The notes below the pieces were generated by a model. The model made no database searches. It had not been told where the DNA came from and saw nothing but the letters and a program-made list of their open reading frames with translations. Both the position numbers and the translations under genes were made by a program. 64,000 bases of DNA from Pseudonocardia sp. DSM 110487 (GTDB taxonomy: Bacteria; Actinomycetota; Actinomycetes; Mycobacteriales; Pseudonocardiaceae). The stretch spans positions 2,604,001-2,668,000 of the forward strand of contig NZ_CP080521.1 of NCBI RefSeq assembly GCF_019468565.1, given 5' to 3'. Position 1 is the first letter of the stretch; the number at the start of each line of letters is the position of its first letter. Positions 52,748-61,236 of this stretch are shown piece after piece.

Positions 52748-53515
52748 TCAGCGGGCGCCGAGCCGGGCCAGGTCGCGGCAGGTCGCGGCGAGCAGGTCGC
52801 GCAGGAGCGGGCCCGCAAGCGCCTCGTGCACGTCGATCACGGGACGGCCGGCGCGCAGGTCCTGCTGGTAGCGGTCGCGGTCGGCGACGTAGGGGAGGGC
52901 GGTCAGCGCGGCGACGACCACGGTCTCCCCGCCCCGTTCCGCGACGGCGACGGCGTGGGTGCGCAGCACCGTCTCGTCGGCGTGGCCGATCCAGCCCGCC
53001 TTCACGGCGACGGACGCCGCGGGAACCCCGAGGGTGTCCGCCACCGCGTCCGGGATCCCGAACGCCTGCTCGGGGGCCACGGCGCGCATCCAGTTCACGA
53101 CCCGCGCCGCACCCGGATCGCGCGCGAGCGCCCCGTAGGCGGTGACGAGCTCGGTGGCGCTCACCTCCACCCCGCCGAACCAGTCCGGGTCGGCGCCCGC
53201 CGTCCGCCAGCGCACCCCGGTGGCGCCGGCCAGCCGGTCGAGGAGCCGGGGCGGCGGGCCCGCGTGCCAGATGCGGTTTGTGGCTGCGTTGTCGGAGAAG
53301 CGGATCGCCTGCTCGCCGTCGTCGGTGCGTCCGCTGCCCGCCACCCACACGATCAGCGGCTTCAGCACCGACGCGCAGCGCAGGCGGGCGCCGCCCCTGC
53401 GGGCGGCGACGGCCCGCAGAGGTGCCCCGCCGTACTGCGGTGTGCCGAACACCTCGCCCGCGACCTGCGCGGACGCGCCGTCGGGGAGCCCGGCGAGCAC
53501 ATCAGCGGCCGTCAC
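52748..53515 (-). CDS. Serine hydrolase of the class A beta-lactamase fold
   Basis: A 255-residue penicillin-recognising hydrolase without a visible signal peptide. Active-site motifs: S49-V-L-K52 (S-x-x-K), S74-D75-N76 (SDN) and K-A-G-W-I-G (KTG-like). The gap between the first two motifs (25 residues) is shorter than in true class A enzymes (about 60), so resistance activity is doubtful; a peptidase or muropeptide role is more likely. GTG 53515 overlaps the stop of the preceding 22-codon ORF by 4 nt. Last gene of the GNAT/SIS/NAAAR operon. Confidence 0.75.
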   Translation of the reverse strand: MTAADVLAGLPDGASAQVAGEVFGTPQYGGAPLRAVAARRGGARLRCASVLKPLIVWVAGSGRTDDGEQAIRFSDNAATNRIWHAGPPPRLLDRLAGATGVRWRTAGADPDWFGGVEVSATELVTAYGALARDPGAARVVNWMRAVAPEQAFGIPDAVADTLGVPAASVAVKAGWIGHADETVLRTHAVAVAERGGETVVVAALTALPYVADRDRYQQDLRAGRPVIDVHEALAGPLLRDLLAATCRDLARLGAR

Positions 53516-53580
53516 AGGTCGATCCCGATGCGGCCCGGCTCCAGCTCGTAGGCGTCGGCACGGTCGGTCCGTTCTGTCAT
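53512..53580 (-). CDS. 22-residue ORF with 4-nt overlaps at both ends
   Basis: ATG 53580 overlaps the NAAAR stop (ATGA) and its own stop overlaps the serine-hydrolase GTG (GTGA). The peptide ends L-E-P-G-R-I-G-I-D-L. It may be a real coupling peptide, or the N-terminus of the serine hydrolase separated by a frameshift: P-G-x-I-G would suit the first strand of that fold. Confidence 0.45.
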   Translation of the reverse strand: MTERTDRADAYELEPGRIGIDL

Positions 53581-54695
53581 GCGGTCCCCTCGTGGGTGCG
53601 GGTGGCGTTCGCCCGCACGAACTCCTCGTCGACGTCGTGCCCGAGGCCGGGGCTGTCCCACGGCACGGCGACGATGCCGTGATCGGCGCGGATCGGCTGC
53701 GTCACCACGTCGCGCGCGTAGTACTTGTCCGAACCGGAGACGTCCGACGGCAGTACGAACCCGGGGAGGCTGGACAGCGCGACGTTGGCGGCGCGGCCCA
53801 CGCCGAACTCGTGCATGCCGCCGCACCACACCGGGATGTCGTGCTCGCGGGCGACGTCGTGGGCGGCGACGGCGGCCGTGAGCCCGCCCATCCGGGAGGC
53901 CTTGATGTTCAGCACGCGGCATGCCCCGACGGCGAGCGCGGTCTCGAGGTCGTGCCCGTCGACGATCGACTCGTCGAGGCAGATCGGGGTGTCGATCACC
54001 GCCTGCAGCCGGGCGGCCGCCATGAGGTTCCGGGGCGCGAACGGCTGCTCGATCATGACCAGCCCGGAGCCGTCGAGGGCGCGCAGCGCGGTGAGGTGCT
54101 CGTCGTCCTCGGTGTAGGCGCCGTTCGCGTCGACGTGCAGCTGCAGATCGGGGAACGCGGCGCGCACGGCCGTGACCGGCTCGACGTCCCACCCGGGCGC
54201 GATCTTGAGCTTCACCCGCGGGTAGCCGGCGTCGACCTGCCGGGCCACCTGCTCCACCAGCGCGTCCACTCCTGCCTCGATGCCGAGGCTGACGCCCGCG
54301 ACGACGGTCTGCCGTTCCCCGCCGAGCGCCCGGGCCAGCGGTACGCCCTCCACTACGGACCAGAGCGCCCAGCACGCCGCGTCGAAGCCTGCCTTGGCGA
54401 ACTCGTTGCCCCGCACCTTGCCCCACAGAGCAGGCGCATCCCGTGGGTGCTCCCACGAAGCGCCCACCAGCGCCGGCACCAGGTACGAGGAGCCGATCGT
54501 CCAGCACGTCTCGACGGTCTCGGCCGTGTAGAACGGACCTGATGGCGAGGCGACCTCGCCCCAGCCGACGGCCCCGTCGGCGTCCTCGACGCGCACGAGC
54601 ACGTGTTCGAGGTAGGACTTGCGGTGCGAGCTGGTCTCGAACTCGTGCACCAGCGGCAGCCGCACCTGCAGCAGCTCGATCCGATCGATCCGCAC
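53577..54695 (-). CDS. N-acylamino acid racemase / o-succinylbenzoate synthase-like enzyme
   Basis: A 372-residue enolase-superfamily enzyme. Signature parts: R-V-K-L-K-I (Lys base), H-V-D-A-N-G-A-Y, I-E-Q-P-F and C-L-D-E-S-I metal ligands, N-I-K-A-S-R-M-G-G (second Lys). These fit MenC type 2/NAAAR. In this context (GNAT, SIS regulator, serine hydrolase, M20 peptidase) racemisation of an N-acylated amino acid or dipeptide seems more likely than menaquinone synthesis. GTG 54695 directly follows the upstream stop. Confidence 0.85.
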   Translation of the reverse strand: MRIDRIELLQVRLPLVHEFETSSHRKSYLEHVLVRVEDADGAVGWGEVASPSGPFYTAETVETCWTIGSSYLVPALVGASWEHPRDAPALWGKVRGNEFAKAGFDAACWALWSVVEGVPLARALGGERQTVVAGVSLGIEAGVDALVEQVARQVDAGYPRVKLKIAPGWDVEPVTAVRAAFPDLQLHVDANGAYTEDDEHLTALRALDGSGLVMIEQPFAPRNLMAAARLQAVIDTPICLDESIVDGHDLETALAVGACRVLNIKASRMGGLTAAVAAHDVAREHDIPVWCGGMHEFGVGRAANVALSSLPGFVLPSDVSGSDKYYARDVVTQPIRADHGIVAVPWDSPGLGHDVDEEFVRANATRTHEGTA

Positions 54696-55346
54696 TTATC
54701 GGTCTCCGTCCGCGTAGATGCCCAGCCGCGCCGTGAGCACGTCGCGGCGCGCGAGCCGCCTCCGCGCGCCCTTCGCGCTGGCCGCGGCGAGGGTGGCGAT
54801 GATGTGCACGACGGCGGCGACGGCGGTGGGGGAGTCGGCGTAGGACGCGCTGTCGGTGCTCACCACGACCGCGACGTCGGCTACCCGCGCCACCGCGCCG
54901 TCCGCGTCGTCGGTGACCCCGACGACGGCGCCGCCCGCCGCGGCGAACTCCTCGGCCGCGGCGATCGTCGAGCGTGCGTAGCGGCGCAACGAGAACGCCA
55001 CGAGCACGTCGCCCGGCCGCACGTCCGAGAGCACGTCGACCGCGCGCACCACGGTGCCGTCGATCAGGGTGACGTTGGCCATGCTGGCGGACAGGTCGGT
55101 GGCGAGCAGCGAGGCGTAGGACCACGACTTGGACCCGCCTGCGACGAACCGCCGCTTGGCCGCGACGATCCGGCGGGCGGCCTGCTCGAGCGAACCGTCA
55201 GCCTGCAGGCGCTCCAGGGTGGCGGACAGGTTGGCGGTCTCCTGGGCGACCACCTGCTGCAGCAGCGCGGTGGCGGTCGAGCGGCGCTGGAGGCGGGCGC
55301 CGTAGCGCTCGTCCGGGGTGCTCAACTGCTTGTTGTCCGGGATCAC
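54696..55346 (-). CDS. SIS-domain protein of the MurR/RpiR type lacking the N-terminal helix-turn-helix
   Basis: A 216-residue protein. The SIS domain is clear: F-V-A-G-G-S-K-S-W-S-Y-A, D-V-L-V-A-F-S-L-R-R-Y-A-R and G-V-T-D-D-A-D-G-A-V-A, the phosphosugar-binding pattern of MurR/RpiR regulators. Full-length relatives are about 280 residues with a ~77-residue DNA-binding domain in front; here only ~40 residues precede the SIS part. GTG 55346 overlaps the GNAT stop by 4 nt, so the short form appears genuine and not a miscalled start. Confidence 0.75.
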   Translation of the reverse strand: MIPDNKQLSTPDERYGARLQRRSTATALLQQVVAQETANLSATLERLQADGSLEQAARRIVAAKRRFVAGGSKSWSYASLLATDLSASMANVTLIDGTVVRAVDVLSDVRPGDVLVAFSLRRYARSTIAAAEEFAAAGGAVVGVTDDADGAVARVADVAVVVSTDSASYADSPTAVAAVVHIIATLAAASAKGARRRLARRDVLTARLGIYADGDR

Positions 55347-56083
55347 CGATTCCCCAGGCAGTACAGCGCGGTGCGGTCGTCGACGCGCCGGCACGACAGC
55401 AGCGCCTGGCCCGACCCGAGGAGCCTGGCGAGCTCGTCGGCGACGCGGTCGCGCACCTCGACGGCCCGGCCGGTGCGCCGAAGCTCGTCGCCACCGACGG
55501 GCACGGCGAGCCAGCCGACGTCGCCGTCCGCACGGCACTCGCCCCAGTCCGGCACATCGGGTGGCAGGGGCGGGACCGGGACCGGGGTCTGCGCCTCGAG
55601 GACCCACTCGACGACCACGCGATCGGTACGGCCGTTGTGGTCCTCCATGTCGTAGAGGTCGCGGTGGAACCAGCGGCCGACGGCGCCGAGGACGTCGAGG
55701 TTGAAGTGGGCGTTGCGGGCCTGCAGCGGGTCGTACGCCCAGCGCATCGTCCGCACGCCCGTGCGGCGGGCCACCTCGGCCTGTGCCCGCTTGAGCTGCC
55801 GGCCCACCCCGCGGCCCTGCGCGGCCGGGTCGACCGCCGCCGTCTGCGAGTAGTGGTAGGGCGTGCCCTGATCGAGGCCCACGAAGCCGTAGGTGAAGCC
55901 GATCAGCCGCTCGTCCTCGTCGAACGCGCCGAGGGCCGACCCGCCCGCGTGCTGCAGGGCCGCCAGGAGCTTCGGCGTGAACGCGGGGTCGTCGCCTGTC
56001 AGTCCGAACACCACCCGGTACAGCCGGACGGCGGCGAGCCGCTCGGCGGTGGTGGCGAGGGGCCGGGTGGTGCTCCCGGGCAT
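55343..56083 (-). CDS. GNAT-family N-acetyltransferase
   Basis: A 246-residue acyltransferase. The acetyl-CoA site is visible as A-V-D-P-A-A-Q-G-R-G-V-G-R-Q-L, preceded by G-F-T-Y-G-F-V. The C-terminal ~90 residues form an extra region seen in a subgroup of predicted GNATs associated with NAAAR/MenC enzymes, in keeping with N-acylamino acid metabolism. ATG 56083 has GGGAGC upstream; the first gene of the operon, divergent from the M20 peptidase. Confidence 0.83.
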   Translation of the reverse strand: MPGSTTRPLATTAERLAAVRLYRVVFGLTGDDPAFTPKLLAALQHAGGSALGAFDEDERLIGFTYGFVGLDQGTPYHYSQTAAVDPAAQGRGVGRQLKRAQAEVARRTGVRTMRWAYDPLQARNAHFNLDVLGAVGRWFHRDLYDMEDHNGRTDRVVVEWVLEAQTPVPVPPLPPDVPDWGECRADGDVGWLAVPVGGDELRRTGRAVEVRDRVADELARLLGSGQALLSCRRVDDRTALYCLGNR

Positions 56084-56180
56084 GCTGCTCCCAACGGTGA
56101 TACGCAACGTATGTGTGAAGGTCCTACCGCCGCAGAAGCAGGGTGTCAACACGAGGTTGCGAAAGATATAGTCCGTATCC

Positions 56181-57302
56181 ATGTCCGACTTCTCCGGCGC
56201 CGCAGCCGCTCTCGCCGACGACGCGGTGGGGCGGCTGATCGCTTACGCACGGCACGAGACGCCGACCGGCGACGCACCGGCGCTGAACGCACTGGCGGAC
56301 GTCCTCGAGGAGCGCTACCGGGAGCTGGGCGCGCGCATCGAGCGCGTCGCGCAGGGGACGGGTGATCACCTGGTCGCGCGGTGGGGCGATGCCGACGCAC
56401 CGCACGTGCTGCTGCTCGGCCACCACGACACGGTCTGGCCGACCGGCACGCTCGAGTCGATGCCGCTGACCGAGGCGGACGGCGTGCTGCGTGGCCCTGG
56501 CGTCTACGACATGAAGGGCGGACTGGTCGTCGCCGAGCTGGCGTTCGAGGTCCTCCGGCGCTGTGATGCCGCGCCCGCCCGGCCCGTGCGTCTCGTCGTG
56601 GTGGCCGACGAGGAGGTCGGCAGCCCCACGGCGCGCCCGCTCGTCGAGGCGCACATGGCGGGCGCCGTCGCGGTGCTGGGCCTGGAGTCGCCGCACCCCG
56701 GCGGCGCGCTGAAGACCGCGCGCCTGGGCAGCACGCGCGTGCGGATCGAGATCGCGGGCCGCGCCGCCCACGCCGCGCTCGACCCGGAGTCGGGGGTGTC
56801 GGCCGTCGACGAGCTGGTGGACCAGCTGCTCGCGGTCCGCGAGATCATGGCGAGCGAGCCCACGGTGCTGTGCAACGTCGGGACCGTCGACGGGGGAGGC
56901 CGCACCAACGTCGTGCCCGACCGTGCGGCCGCCGACATCGGCCTGCGGTTCACCGACGTCGCCACCCAGCAGCGGGTGCTCGGCGCACTGGGGCGGCTCA
57001 CCCCCGTGCGGCCGGGGGCCGAGGTCGTCGTGCGGACGCTCACCAGCAGACCCGCGTGGTCCGACCCGGCCGACGACCTGCTCGCCCGGGTGGCGATGGC
57101 CGGCACCGCCGTCGGGCAGGAGATCGCCGGCCGCCCGGCCGCGGGCGGGGCCGACACCAACATCGCCGGTGCCGCCGGCATCCCCACGCTCGACGGCTTC
57201 GGCCCCCTCGGCGGGGGCGCCCACGCGCCCGACGAGCGGATCGAGACGGCGACACTGCCGGCGCGCGCGGCCCTGCTCGCCGCCATCCTGACGACGCTCT
57301 GA
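56181..57302 (+). CDS. M20-family metallopeptidase (carboxypeptidase G2-like)
   Basis: A 373-residue di-zinc amidohydrolase. Metal ligands: H81-x-D83 in G-H-H-D-T-V-W, D110 in G-V-Y-D-M-K-G-G, E144-E145 in A-D-E-E-V-G-S and a late H in G-A-H-A-P. It would hydrolyse N-acyl amino acids or dipeptides, fitting the GNAT and NAAAR genes across the divergent promoter. There is no SD before ATG 56181; TATAGT 14 bases upstream could be a -10 box for a leaderless message. Confidence 0.88.
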   Translation: MSDFSGAAAALADDAVGRLIAYARHETPTGDAPALNALADVLEERYRELGARIERVAQGTGDHLVARWGDADAPHVLLLGHHDTVWPTGTLESMPLTEADGVLRGPGVYDMKGGLVVAELAFEVLRRCDAAPARPVRLVVVADEEVGSPTARPLVEAHMAGAVAVLGLESPHPGGALKTARLGSTRVRIEIAGRAAHAALDPESGVSAVDELVDQLLAVREIMASEPTVLCNVGTVDGGGRTNVVPDRAAADIGLRFTDVATQQRVLGALGRLTPVRPGAEVVVRTLTSRPAWSDPADDLLARVAMAGTAVGQEIAGRPAAGGADTNIAGAAGIPTLDGFGPLGGGAHAPDERIETATLPARAALLAAILTTL

Positions 57303-57335
57303 CCCCCAGCGGGCCGCCCGAAGCGGCCGGGCCGG

Positions 57336-57383
57336 CCGTGCACACCGTGAGGCCGGCGTGCACACGGTGTGCGGTGTGCACGG
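57336..57383. terminator. Hairpin between convergent genes
   Basis: CCGTGCACACC (57336-57346) pairs exactly with GGTGTGCACGG (57373-57383); inside, GTGCACAC/GTGTGC can pair further. It lies between the M20 and MFS stops, so it may end both transcripts. GTGCACA repeats give it an operator-like look too. Confidence 0.5.
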
Positions 57384-57411
57384 TGGCCAGCCGGTGTGCG
57401 CGGTGGACCCG

Positions 57412-58809
57412 TCAGCTGTCGTCTCGGTGCCGGGCACCGGGGCGTCGGGCGAGGGTGAGGACGAGGCCGGCAAGGGGGAGCGCCGCGAGCACGGCGAGGG
57501 CCACCGGCACCGGCACGATGCCGGACAGGCCCGCGACGGAGGCCGGCCCGATCCCGCCACCCAGGAAGATCATGAAGTTGAGCAGGCCCTGCGCGGCGTC
57601 GGCGTCCTGCGCGGCGACCAGCTCCGGTGCGAGGCCCGCCAGGACGGCCTGGGCGCCGGCGAACCCGCACACGGTCAGCGCCGTGCCGACGACGACCGGG
57701 ATCGGTCCGGTGAGCACCGCGACCACGAGCACGCCGACGACGGTGAGCGCCGCGAGCCCGGCCAGCACCTGCCAACCGGCGAATCGGCCGGCCCACCCGA
57801 CCAGCCGCCCCGCCAGCACCGAGCAGGCGGCGGCCGGGACCAGCAACGCGCCGGCCTCGAGGGCCCCACCGCCCGTGGCGTGCTCGATCAGGGACGGGGC
57901 GATGAACAGCACCCCGTAGTAGCCGGCGAAGACCGACGCGCCGACGAATCCGGCTGCCATGAACCCGCGGGTTGTGATCAACCGGTGGGGCACGAACCCG
58001 TCGGGCGTGTGCCGCACGCGCCGCCACAGTCCCACGGCGGCGATCACCCCAGCGGCGCCCACGGCGAGCGTCACCGGACCGGGTAAGCCCACCGAGTGGG
58101 CCTGCAGCAACGTGATCAACGAGCCGGCGAGGACCGACAGCACGGCCGCGCCGAGAACGTCGAAGCGCCCGCTCGAGCGGTCGCGCCCGGTCGGCGGGAA
58201 CGTGCGCCTACCCGCCGACGCCGTCAGTAGGAGCGGCAGTGCGAGAAGGGGCAGTGCGAGGACCGGAACCGCGAGCACTGCTCGCCACCCCAGCCACGTG
58301 GTGACCGCCCCGCCCAGGAGCGTGCCGCACGCGGACGCCGTCCCGCTGGCGGCCGCGATCATCCCCAATGCGCGCAGCCGTTCCCGCCCGGGAAGGGCAG
58401 CGGCCGCGGCGAAGACGGCGATCACGGTGGCGCCCGCCCCGACGCCACCGATCAGGCGACCGACGATCACGATCGGCAGTGTCGGGCCGACCGCCGCCAC
58501 CGCGGAGCCCGCGGCGAGGGCAATCACTCCGGCGACGAGTACCCGGAAGGCGCTCCACCGGCCGATCAGTCGGCCCGCGATCGGCATAGCGAGCGCCGAG
58601 GTCAACGACCACGCCGTGAGGATCCATGCGGTGGCCCCGAACGGCACCCCGAGCGCGCGGCCGATCTCCGGGAGCGCCACCGACGGCGCCCCCAGCGCGA
58701 CGAACATGGGCAGCACTAGCGCCCCCAGTACCAGCCCCAGCCGGCGTCCGTCCGGGGCGTCCGTGGATGCGCCGCTCGGGGCTCCTGCGGACGGAACGGT
58801 CTGCGGCAT
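57412..58809 (-). CDS. MFS transporter, 14-TM-type drug exporter
   Basis: A 465-residue major facilitator with about 12-14 membrane segments. Motifs: G-A-P-S-V-A-L-P-E-I, G-R-L-I-G-R-W-S (motif A-like), and G-x-x-x-G-A-G-A in helix 4-5. Related to EmrB/QacA-type exporters, likely drug or metabolite efflux. ATG 58809 has GGTGGAGAC upstream. Divergent from the CGNR zinc finger protein, a likely regulator. Confidence 0.87.
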   Translation of the reverse strand: MPQTVPSAGAPSGASTDAPDGRRLGLVLGALVLPMFVALGAPSVALPEIGRALGVPFGATAWILTAWSLTSALAMPIAGRLIGRWSAFRVLVAGVIALAAGSAVAAVGPTLPIVIVGRLIGGVGAGATVIAVFAAAAALPGRERLRALGMIAAASGTASACGTLLGGAVTTWLGWRAVLAVPVLALPLLALPLLLTASAGRRTFPPTGRDRSSGRFDVLGAAVLSVLAGSLITLLQAHSVGLPGPVTLAVGAAGVIAAVGLWRRVRHTPDGFVPHRLITTRGFMAAGFVGASVFAGYYGVLFIAPSLIEHATGGGALEAGALLVPAAACSVLAGRLVGWAGRFAGWQVLAGLAALTVVGVLVVAVLTGPIPVVVGTALTVCGFAGAQAVLAGLAPELVAAQDADAAQGLLNFMIFLGGGIGPASVAGLSGIVPVPVALAVLAALPLAGLVLTLARRPGARHRDDS

Positions 58810-58891
58810 CGTCGTCTCCACCGAAGGTAGGCTGTGACACGTGACAGCTGATATGGGTGTCACGCTACGGACGGGCGAGGAGACACGTCAA

Positions 58892-59452
58892 ATGCTTGAT
58901 GCGTGTTACGGATCACCGGCGGTCGAGACGGCGGTCGATCTCGCCAACACCCTGAAGCCGATCAAGGGCGAGGACGCGCTCGAGGCCGTGGAGCAGCTCA
59001 GGGCCTTCCTCGACGGCCATTCCTCGGCTGGACCGGACGAACGTCGGCGTCTCACCCGCGCCGACCTGGAGGAGGTACGGGCGGTGCGCGAGACGGTGCG
59101 TGGCGTGCTCGAACGGGCGAGCACCGACGCGGCCGCGGCCGCGGCCCTGATCAACGACGGTCTGCGCCGCAGCCGCGCCACTCCGGTGCTGCGCCACGAC
59201 AACGACCGCTGGTGGACCGAGGTCACCTCCGACACCGGTAGCTGCGCGTCCCACCTGGCCGCGACCACGCTCAGCGCGCTTGCTGCCGTGATCGCCACGC
59301 TCGGTCCGAACCGTCTCGGCGTATGCGCCGGGCCCACCTGCCGGTCCACATTCGTGGATCTCTCGCGCAACGGCTCCAAGCAGTACTGCACCCGAACCTG
59401 TGCACACCGCGCCAGCGTCGCGGCCTACCGGAGCCGGCAGACCGCGCGCTGA
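58892..59452 (+). CDS. CGNR zinc finger regulator (ABATE domain)
   Basis: A 186-residue protein. The N-terminal ABATE domain shows V-D-L-A-N-T-L near the start; the C-terminal zinc finger is C-A-G-P-T-C, then F-V-D-L-S-R-N-G-S-K-Q-Y-C and C-A-H-R. Such proteins are presumed stress-related transcription factors. ATG 58892 is chosen for GAGGAG upstream and family length; GTG 58841 would add 17 residues. Divergent from the MFS gene. Confidence 0.87.
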   Translation: MLDACYGSPAVETAVDLANTLKPIKGEDALEAVEQLRAFLDGHSSAGPDERRRLTRADLEEVRAVRETVRGVLERASTDAAAAAALINDGLRRSRATPVLRHDNDRWWTEVTSDTGSCASHLAATTLSALAAVIATLGPNRLGVCAGPTCRSTFVDLSRNGSKQYCTRTCAHRASVAAYRSRQTAR

Positions 59453-59465
59453 GAGGTCCTGGACG

Positions 59466-60143
59466 TCACCTGATGATGCCGATGCCGGCGGTGACCCGCC
59501 TCCTGGCCCATTGCCACCCGATCATGACGGCCACGATGCCGAGCGACACCCAGATGCCGTTCGCGGAGATGGTCTCGGCGAGGTCGACGGCCGGCTGCCC
59601 GATGGCGTACCCCATGCCCGCGTAGATGCTCGCGCGGACCAGCGACCCGATGCCGTCGAGCACGAGGAACGTGCGCAGCCGCATCCCGGTCCACCCCGCC
59701 GCGGCGTAGATCAGCGACGACGGGATCGGCGTCCACGGCGCCATCGCGACGGCCGGCCACAGCATCCACGGGCTGAGCGAGTCCGCCTTGCCGGCGAACC
59801 ACATCGCCCACTTGCTCCTGCGCGCGAACTTGTCGACGATCCCCGCGCCCCAGAGCGTGCCGGCCCACCAGATGATCGCGTCGAACTTCATCATCCCGAC
59901 GACGGCCGCGGCCACCGCGACCACGAGCGGAACCGAGCCGACGCCCGCGAACGCTCCCGCCGCGATGACCGACTCCTTCGAGCCGGTGAGGATCTCCAGC
60001 AGCACGGGGTTCGAGCCGATGAGGAGCGGTCGCACCGGCCACATCGCGGTGTAGAAGACCGCCATCCCGGCGATCGCGTACCAGCAGAGCAGGTCCTCGC
60101 GTCGGGGGCTTCCGTCCCACGGCACCCAGCGGCTGCTCGTCAT
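59466..60143 (-). CDS. VTT/DedA-like membrane protein
   Basis: A 225-residue membrane protein with about five hydrophobic segments. E-I-L-T-G-S-K-E-S, F-D-A-I-I-W-W-A-G-x-L-W-G and P-W-T-P-I-P-S-S-L-I-Y-A-A-A-G are like the re-entrant-loop signature of the VTT/DedA family, some members of which move lipids across the membrane. Its role here is unknown. Converges with the CGNR gene, 13 bases apart. Confidence 0.78.
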   Translation of the reverse strand: MTSSRWVPWDGSPRREDLLCWYAIAGMAVFYTAMWPVRPLLIGSNPVLLEILTGSKESVIAAGAFAGVGSVPLVVAVAAAVVGMMKFDAIIWWAGTLWGAGIVDKFARRSKWAMWFAGKADSLSPWMLWPAVAMAPWTPIPSSLIYAAAGWTGMRLRTFLVLDGIGSLVRASIYAGMGYAIGQPAVDLAETISANGIWVSLGIVAVMIGWQWARRRVTAGIGIIR

Positions 60144-60269
60144 GATCGCCTCCGTTCGTCGCTGAGTCCATGCTCAGCGGCGCCGGTGCGCGCCGGTATG
60201 GCGATCTGTCACGGTCGACCCGGGCGGTTCGCACGGGTCGAGGGTGCTTCCCGAGCGTGGCGGCACGCG

Positions 60270-61202
60270 TCACACCATGGCCAGCGTGGCCACGAGGGGG
60301 ACGGTCGCGACGCTGGCCAGCGTGGAGAGCACGATCACCGTAGAGACCTGATCGGCGTCGGCCGAGTAGCGCTGCGCGACGACGTAGACGTTCCCCGCTG
60401 TGGGCAGCGCGGCCATCAGCACTCCCGACTGGACCCAGAAGGGATCCACCCGCAGTAGGTGGGCCAGCACGAACCAGACCAGCGCGGGGTAGGCGAGGAG
60501 CTTAGCCGTTGTGACCGCGGCCGCGGAGGCGACGGTGCCGCGGTCGATGTGCTGGGTGGCGAGCGCCCCGCCGAGCGCGAAGAGGGCGGTCGGGCCGGCC
60601 GCGCTGCCCAGGAAGCCGAGGAACCGGTCCAGCGGGCCGGGCACCGCCAGTCCGGTGGCGGCGAGTGCGGCGCCCATGAGGATCGCCATGACGATCGGGT
60701 TCAGCACGGTTCCGCGGAGCACGAGGGAACCGACTCCCGCGCGATCACCGTCCCGGGCCGCGCTCATGATCACGGCGCCGACGGAGAGCAGCACCATGAT
60801 CTCGGCCAGGATCGCCATCGCGAGGGGGCCTGCGCCGCGTTCGCCGAAGAAGGTCAGCATCAGTGGCGGCCCGAGGAAGCCGAGGTTGCTGACGGTGGCC
60901 GCGGTGGCGCGGGCGCCTGCGGTGGCAACGGCGGGCCGATCGAGGATCCGCGAGAGGATGAACGCGAACGCGAAAACCAGACTGCCGCTCAGCAGGTAGC
61001 CACCGTAGAACGCCGGGTTGAGCGAGCCGGCGAGCGGCTGGCTGCTGACGAGCCGGAAGACCAGTGCCGGCAGGGCGAACCGAAATGCGAACGCGCTGAG
61101 CGCATCCAGTGCCGTCGGGGGCGTGAGGTGGGTCCGGATCGCCGTCCAGCCCAACGCGATGACGCCGAAGATCGGGAGGGTGAGCTGGGCGATCTCGCTC
61201 AC
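60270..61202 (-). CDS. AEC-family transporter (auxin efflux carrier type)
   Basis: A 310-residue permease with ten or so membrane segments. Typical parts: P-I-F-G-V-I-A-L-G-W near the start, S-N-L-G-F-L-G-P-P-L in the crossover region, A-L-F-A-L-G-G-A-L, and A-A-L-P-T-A-G-N-V-Y-V. AEC carriers export organic acids such as malate or malonate. GTG 61202 start. It follows the dehydrogenase gene and may export or import its acid substrate. Confidence 0.87.
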   Translation of the reverse strand: MSEIAQLTLPIFGVIALGWTAIRTHLTPPTALDALSAFAFRFALPALVFRLVSSQPLAGSLNPAFYGGYLLSGSLVFAFAFILSRILDRPAVATAGARATAATVSNLGFLGPPLMLTFFGERGAGPLAMAILAEIMVLLSVGAVIMSAARDGDRAGVGSLVLRGTVLNPIVMAILMGAALAATGLAVPGPLDRFLGFLGSAAGPTALFALGGALATQHIDRGTVASAAAVTTAKLLAYPALVWFVLAHLLRVDPFWVQSGVLMAALPTAGNVYVVAQRYSADADQVSTVIVLSTLASVATVPLVATLAMV

Positions 61203-61236
61203 CGTTCGCCCCGATGATGCGCTCGCCGACGCTCGC

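Noticed and set aside
52748..53515. Antibiotic-resistance class A beta-lactamase
   Set aside because: SxxK, SDN and K-A-G are present, but spacing is compressed and no export signal is seen, so a recycling hydrolase is more likely.
53577..54695. Menaquinone gene menC
   Set aside because: Sequence fits MenC/NAAAR, but no other menaquinone genes are nearby and the neighbours point to N-acyl amino acid or peptide metabolism; no symbol assigned.
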